DNA from: DASPTR01 sp964475545
Lineage (GTDB): Archaea > Thermoproteota > Bathyarchaeia > Bathyarchaeales > Bathycorpusculaceae
Assembly: GCA_964475545.1 (NCBI GenBank)
Contig: CAYYXF010000001.1
Span: 1 to 64,000, forward strand
DNA length: 64,000 nucleotides
Direction: 5' to 3'
Numbering within the stretch: the first letter of the stretch is position 1; each line of letters starts with the position of its first letter. The notes beneath the pieces were generated by a model, which saw only the letters and a list, made by a program, of their open reading frames with translations, was not told where the DNA came from and did not search any database. Below are positions 60,285 to 64,000 of this stretch, piece after piece. The position numbers and the translations under genes were made by a program.

Positions 60285-60884
60285 TTGTTTTTGTCGTGCA
60301 AAAGATTTCGCGTTGTCAAGCCTGAAATTCGAGTTTTAGGAGTTGACGATGGAGTATTTACCCCTCATGTGAAGGGTCTTGCCCTAATCGTCGGAGTGGT
60401 CTTTCGCGGTGGATACTGGCTTGACGGCGTGATGCATACGAAAGTGAAGGTGGATGGGTTAGATGCCAATCGCAAGATAGCTTCCATGATAGTCAACTCG
60501 CCTCATTACAAGCAACTTAGGGTAATAATGCTTAATGGAGTAACGTGCGCAGGCTTCAATGTTGTCGACATCAGAAGGCTCAACAGGGAAACACGGCTTC
60601 CCGTCATAGCAGTTACTCGAGACAAACCGAACTTTGCAGAAATTCGACGGGCTCTGGAAAATCTGCCGCACAGCGAAAAACGTTGGAATGCCATACGAGG
60701 AACAGACGAACTGTTTGAAGTATGCACCAGAAGCAGGAATGCTAAAATTTACATGCAGATAGCGGGAATTTGTAAGGAGGACGCTGAAAAAACCCTGCAG
60801 ATAACTTCTACAAGGAGTAACATTCCCGAAGCCTTGCGAGTAGCACATCTAATCGCTTCGGGAATCAGCATAGGAGCAACTTAG
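60285..60884 (+). CDS. DUF99 protein (endonuclease V-like fold)
   Basis: 199 residues. VLGVDDGVFTPHVKGLALIV, IMLNGVTCAGFNVVDI and LPVIAVTRDKPN are DUF99 blocks related to endonuclease V, with the Asp pair of the nuclease core. Role not known. The start is a TTG. Confidence 0.82.
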   Translation: MFLSCKRFRVVKPEIRVLGVDDGVFTPHVKGLALIVGVVFRGGYWLDGVMHTKVKVDGLDANRKIASMIVNSPHYKQLRVIMLNGVTCAGFNVVDIRRLNRETRLPVIAVTRDKPNFAEIRRALENLPHSEKRWNAIRGTDELFEVCTRSRNAKIYMQIAGICKEDAEKTLQITSTRSNIPEALRVAHLIASGISIGAT

Positions 60885-60949
60885 CGACGATCTTTATTGG
60901 AACAAGAAAAGGTTTAAAAGAGACTCTGCTAAGGGAAAACAAACGGACA

Positions 60950-61318
60950 ATGGAGCATGCTAGCATGGAATTTTGCCCAAAGTGCGGATCTCGTCTCGCA
61001 CCCAAGAAGGGAAAAGCCGGCAAGGAAGCGGCGCTAGTGATGGTCTGTCCAAAATGCGGCTACAGAAAACGAGTATCCGAAAGAAAGGTTGAACCGAAGG
61101 CTGCCAAAGTAATCCAGCCCAACCCGCACCAGCTTGTCGCAGTAATTGGCAAGGAAGAGCAGAAGCTTCGAACATTGCCCACAGTAAGAATCGAATGCCC
61201 AAAATGTGGCAACAACTTGGCTTATGTTTGGCAGGTTCAGACCAGAGGCGCAGACGAATCCTCAACGCAGTTCCTACGCTGCACGAAATGCGAATACACA
61301 TTCAGAGAATACAGCTGA
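60950..61318 (+). CDS. tfs: Transcription factor S (TFIIS-like RNA cleavage factor)
   Basis: 122 residues with two zinc ribbons: FCPKCGSRL and MVCPKCGYRK at the N-terminus, ECPKCGNNL and LRCTKCEY at the C-terminus. The catalytic loop TRGADESSTQF carries the Asp-Glu pair that stimulates transcript cleavage. A TTTAAAAG box about 30 bases before the ATG suggests a leaderless mRNA; ATG 60965 (MEFCPK) is the alternative. Confidence 0.93.
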   Translation: MEHASMEFCPKCGSRLAPKKGKAGKEAALVMVCPKCGYRKRVSERKVEPKAAKVIQPNPHQLVAVIGKEEQKLRTLPTVRIECPKCGNNLAYVWQVQTRGADESSTQFLRCTKCEYTFREYS

Positions 61319-61400
61319 GCATTGTACGTCTAGAGGCAAGTTTCTTCCACAAGTCATAATCTCATAGCAATGATACTGGGCGATAGAAGACAGTGTTCAA

Positions 61401-61580
61401 ATGAAGACGAAGGCAAAGTGGGGACGTTTCATGATAGTTGGTGGATTACTTTTGCTGTTGGCACTCAGCCTGCTCAGGGCGATTCCCCCCTTTGCTTGGG
61501 AATTCTTCGCTGGTCTTTTTCTCTCGGCATTAGTACTAATTGCAGCTGGATTGGCATTGGCCTATCAGCAACACTCCTAG
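61401..61580 (+). CDS. Small two-helix membrane protein
   Basis: 59 residues with a basic start (MKTKAKWGRFM) and two hydrophobic helices (IVGGLLLLLALSLLRAI and FLSALVLIAAGLALAYQQ). The gene is too short for most scans. No family recognised; the positive-inside rule puts the N-terminus in the cytoplasm. It stands between TFS and PCNA. Confidence 0.6.
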   Translation: MKTKAKWGRFMIVGGLLLLLALSLLRAIPPFAWEFFAGLFLSALVLIAAGLALAYQQHS

Positions 61581-61717
61581 AAATCCCGGTCCACAAAAGT
61601 CGAATGCATGCTATTCTGCTTAGGACTACGATTGAAAACCCTCCAATTCCGGGCTGAAGGTTAATATGTAAAGTCTTTTATTAGCAACTGAGCATAACGA
61701 ATTAGAAGGTGACTTCA

Positions 61718-62473
61718 ATGTTCAAACTCAAGGTCGCAGATGCCAAGCTTCTGCGGGACATGATAACGTCTATCTCGATCCTCGTTGATGAAGCCACATT
61801 CAAGCTTGACTCTGAAGGCATGAAGCTCCGCGCTATGGACCCGTCTAGGGTTGCCATGATAGACTTCGAGTGGCCTAGAACCCTTTTTGAAGAGTACGTG
61901 TGCGATACGCCTGCAAAAATGTGCATAAACATAACTGAACTGCTGAAACTGTTGAAGAGAGCTGGAAAAGACGAAGTTGTAGGGCTATCTCTTGATGAGA
62001 AGACTGGGCGTCTGCAAGTCGCCATAGCCGGTAAGTACTCGCGGAACTTTACGATGCCTACTCTTGAAGCGTCAGAGGAAGAGGTTCCAACGCCGAAATT
62101 GACCTTCAACGTGAGAGTCAAGGCCACAACTGATGGTCTAACTCAGGCAATAGAGGATGCTCAGCTCGTGAGCGATCACGTCAAGCTTGAGGCCGACCCT
62201 GAGAAACTGGTTTTCAACGCGGCAGGCGACCTTATGGGCGCAACCATAACCATTCAGAAAGGAAGCGACACATTACTGGAATTGGAAACGAAAGAGCCTT
62301 CAAAGGCAACGTTCAGCCTGAGTTACCTTACAGAAATCATCAAGGCAGCATCTGCCACCTCTGATATTGCAACGCTGGAATTTTCCTCAGACATGCCAAT
62401 AAAGCTTGACTTTCAGCAAATAAAAGGTGGAAAACTGGCGTTCTATCTAGCGCCGAGAATTGAAACAGAATAA
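61718..62473 (+). CDS. pcn: DNA sliding clamp PCNA
   Basis: About 251 residues. DEATFKLDSEGMKLRAMDPS and RVAMIDFEWP are the N-terminal blocks, and LAFYLAPRIE is the closing C-terminal sequence. It forms the trimeric clamp for PolD and other enzymes. GAAGGTGA precedes the ATG at 61718 by about 8 bases. The primase large subunit follows directly. Confidence 0.96.
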   Translation: MFKLKVADAKLLRDMITSISILVDEATFKLDSEGMKLRAMDPSRVAMIDFEWPRTLFEEYVCDTPAKMCINITELLKLLKRAGKDEVVGLSLDEKTGRLQVAIAGKYSRNFTMPTLEASEEEVPTPKLTFNVRVKATTDGLTQAIEDAQLVSDHVKLEADPEKLVFNAAGDLMGATITIQKGSDTLLELETKEPSKATFSLSYLTEIIKAASATSDIATLEFSSDMPIKLDFQQIKGGKLAFYLAPRIETE

Positions 62474-62486
62474 CGAGAAAAACAAG

Positions 62487-63533
62487 ATGCAACGCTCTGC
62501 CGCCAGATTCACAAAGAATGACCTGGCAAAATACCCATTTCTCAAAGAAACCACAGACTATGTTAAGAAACTTGATCTGAAAGTCGAAGATCTGGCAAGC
62601 CCAGCTTTGGCCACTGTTCTTCAACGTGCCGAAGAAAGGGTTGAAGAAGCAATCTTGTATACAATGACTGGCGTCAAGCTGCGAAATGCTGAAATCGAAA
62701 TTCTGTCCTTCCCAGCTGCGATCCTGTTAGTAATCGCAACCGAGAACAGTTTCATAAAGAAACGATATGCGTTGGCTGAGGCGAAACAGGCACATGAAGA
62801 AATGAGGCTTGAGTCTAGGGAAAAAATCTTGTCGATCGCAGAGAATTTCAGCTGGAAGCTGACAACAAACAATCGAGCTGAGATTCCATGCGAGTTCTCG
62901 CTGAGCTTCGTGGATTATGTAAACAACACTACACACTTGCGGGACAAGAAATGGAAACTCGTCAACAGACTGCTGTCTAGCGGCAACGTTTACCTAACGA
63001 GAAATGAAGCTACAAGGCTATTGAGCGAAGAGGTTCGCAAGCATATCGAAAAGCGACTAGAAATAAGAGAGCGGCCTAGTTTCCCAGCAATAATAATCGA
63101 AGCAGCTGAGAGAATAAAGAAGCTGGCAGTTGATAAGATAGGAAAAGCTGAGATGGAAGGCTTTCCGAAAATCACTGTGCAAACAGCTTTTCCACCGTGC
63201 ATAGAAGTTCTATACCAAGCTTTCACTTCTGGCAGGCACTTGTCCCATGTTGGTCGATTCACACTTACCTCATTCCTGGTAAACGTGGGGATGTCACCCG
63301 AAAAAGTGATCGAGCTCTTCAGGAACTTTTCTGACTTCAGCGAGAGGGTGACACGTTATCAGGTTGAGCACATTGCGGGAGAAAAAGGTTCAAGAACCCG
63401 CTACATCCCCCCGAGATGTGACACATTAAAAACCCATGGGGTCTGCCCTGGTCCTGAAGTGCTGTGCCAGACGATACGCCACCCATTGGCCTATTATAGA
63501 CGGAAACTGAGGGCGTCTGGCTCCAAGGCATAG
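62487..63533 (+). CDS. priL: DNA primase large subunit PriL
   Basis: About 348 residues. The 4Fe-4S domain is recognised by FPPCIEVLYQAF, GRHLSHVGRFTL, PPRCDTLKTHGVCPG and LCQTIRHPLAYY, supplying four cysteines. It regulates primer synthesis by PriS. The start may be the TTG at 62460, overlapping PCNA by 14 bases, or the ATG at 62487 used here. Confidence 0.93.
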   Translation: MQRSAARFTKNDLAKYPFLKETTDYVKKLDLKVEDLASPALATVLQRAEERVEEAILYTMTGVKLRNAEIEILSFPAAILLVIATENSFIKKRYALAEAKQAHEEMRLESREKILSIAENFSWKLTTNNRAEIPCEFSLSFVDYVNNTTHLRDKKWKLVNRLLSSGNVYLTRNEATRLLSEEVRKHIEKRLEIRERPSFPAIIIEAAERIKKLAVDKIGKAEMEGFPKITVQTAFPPCIEVLYQAFTSGRHLSHVGRFTLTSFLVNVGMSPEKVIELFRNFSDFSERVTRYQVEHIAGEKGSRTRYIPPRCDTLKTHGVCPGPEVLCQTIRHPLAYYRRKLRASGSKA

Positions 63534-63556
63534 AAAAGAATCTGCAATAGGGATGC

Positions 63557-63568
63557 TTTTATATATCC
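63557..63568 (+). promoter_or_regulatory. TATA box of the glycosyltransferase family 2 gene
   Basis: TTTTATATATCC, 45-56 bases before the ATG at 63613. It implies initiation close to 63590 and supports the ATG over the GTG at 63580. Confidence 0.5.
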
Positions 63569-63612
63569 AGTGCTCTTAAGTGAACGCTAATACTAAAGGT
63601 GATCAGCCGACA

Positions 63613-64000
63613 ATGGACTTTCCATCGGTGGAAGGAAACGTAGGGATAAATTCCGAAGTCGGATTGATTCTACCAACATATTGTGAAGCGGCAAGCATTG
63701 AAAAATTAGTTCATGAAATTGAAGGACTAAACCTTAACATTTCCATATTAGTTATCGACGATTCAAGCCCAGATCACACGGCAGACATGGTGAGGAAACT
63801 TCAGGGGAAATACAGCAATATACTTCTTCTTGTGAGACCCAAAAAATCCGGGCTTGGAACCGCAATAACAGACGGTTTTAAAACATTTCTATCCTTTGTG
63901 AAGCCTCCCAAATACATAGTCACGATGGACGCAGATTACTCGCACAACCCAGCAGATGTTCCATCAGTGGTCTCAGCAGCAAAGGAAGTAAAGGGACTTG
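63613..64000 (+). CDS. Glycosyltransferase family 2, dolichol-phosphate-mannose-synthase-like (partial)
   Basis: The first about 129 residues are present; the gene leaves the window. LILPTYCEAASIEKLVHEI, VIDDSSPDHTADMV and the metal-binding D-x-D region in YIVTMDADYSHNP are the GT2 dolichol-phosphate mannose synthase pattern. It would charge a polyprenyl phosphate with a sugar for protein or surface glycosylation. GGTGAT lies about 10 bases before the ATG. Confidence 0.85.
   Translation, partial: MDFPSVEGNVGINSEVGLILPTYCEAASIEKLVHEIEGLNLNISILVIDDSSPDHTADMVRKLQGKYSNILLLVRPKKSGLGTAITDGFKTFLSFVKPPKYIVTMDADYSHNPADVPSVVSAAKEVKGL

Noticed and set aside
1..64000. Search for CRISPR arrays, insertion sequences, integrases and toxin-antitoxin pairs.
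   Set aside because: No regularly spaced direct repeats, transposase motifs or terminal inverted repeats were seen; the only repeats are short ORB and operator-like motifs.

Overview
The window is a dense, gene-rich stretch of an archaeal chromosome with almost no accessory DNA. Archaeal markers include both subunits of the D-family DNA polymerase (DP1, DP2), Orc1/Cdc6 with a recognisable ORB-type origin, PCNA, primase large subunit, TFS, Elf1, Rpb4 (RpoF) and Rpb11 (RpoL), L21e and L10e, aIF5A, Csl4, SRP54, Sec61-beta, Alba, GGGP synthase, Pus10, Nob1 and the diphthamide enzymes Dph2 and Dph6. PolD together with Alba and no histone in view, plus SHMT and a complete VOR-type oxidoreductase, fits a non-crenarchaeal TACK-type lineage such as Bathyarchaeia. 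That placement is an inference and was not tested.

Layout. 1-5.7 kb: start of a dehydrogenase gene, an MFS transporter, an AlkZ/YcaQ-type winged-helix protein, then a compact divergent locus of two RimK-like ATP-grasp genes (one apparently degenerate) facing a GCS2 carboxylate-amine ligase. The GCS2 gene heads a run with a CxxCxxCC protein, a small basic protein and glyoxalase I, followed by Dph6 overlapping a class I glutamine amidotransferase. 8-10 kb: an intron-bearing or otherwise odd tRNA gene, a ribbon-helix-helix regulator with a palindrome in its leader, and an internally deleted relic of fructose-1,6-bisphosphate aldolase/phosphatase. 10-16.5 kb: methyltransferase, glycogen-synthase-like glycosyltransferase with a coupled nucleotidyltransferase, DUF2095, a secreted/anchored coiled-coil protein, ferredoxin and an AbrB-PhoU regulator. 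16.5-31 kb: replication district with a decayed DUF429 gene, PolD small subunit, Cdc6, an approximately 0.8 kb origin with three ORB-like elements, a membrane-tethered winged-helix protein, an aminotransferase, a two-gene glutamine-dependent NAD synthetase, Elf1, GGGP synthase and PolD large subunit.

31-45 kb: MazG, SHMT, Sec61-beta, an Sm-like protein, DUF2070, the vor operon, Alba with a basic tail, a class III aminotransferase, a pyruvate-kinase C-domain protein, Nob1, NAD kinase, aIF5A, a candidate C/D box sRNA, Hsp20 and a PAC2 protein. 45-64 kb: conserved archaeal information-processing blocks (SRP54-Pus10-L21e-RpoF-DUF655-KsgA-HemK2; L10e-PpsA; Dph2-METTL5-Csl4-RpoL; TFS-PCNA-PriL) interspersed with a zinc-finger GNAT, a dCTP-deaminase-fold protein, a Trm-G10-type methyltransferase, an RNase III-like protein, an ICMT-type methyltransferase and DUF99. 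The window ends inside a dolichol-phosphate-mannose-synthase-like gene.

The most interesting items are the GCS2/ATP-grasp locus with its pseudo-ATP-grasp partner, the ORB-flanked origin, the C/D box sRNA, the odd tRNA, the Dph6-amidotransferase pair and two pseudogene relics that still show their parent families. No mobile element or CRISPR array was seen.
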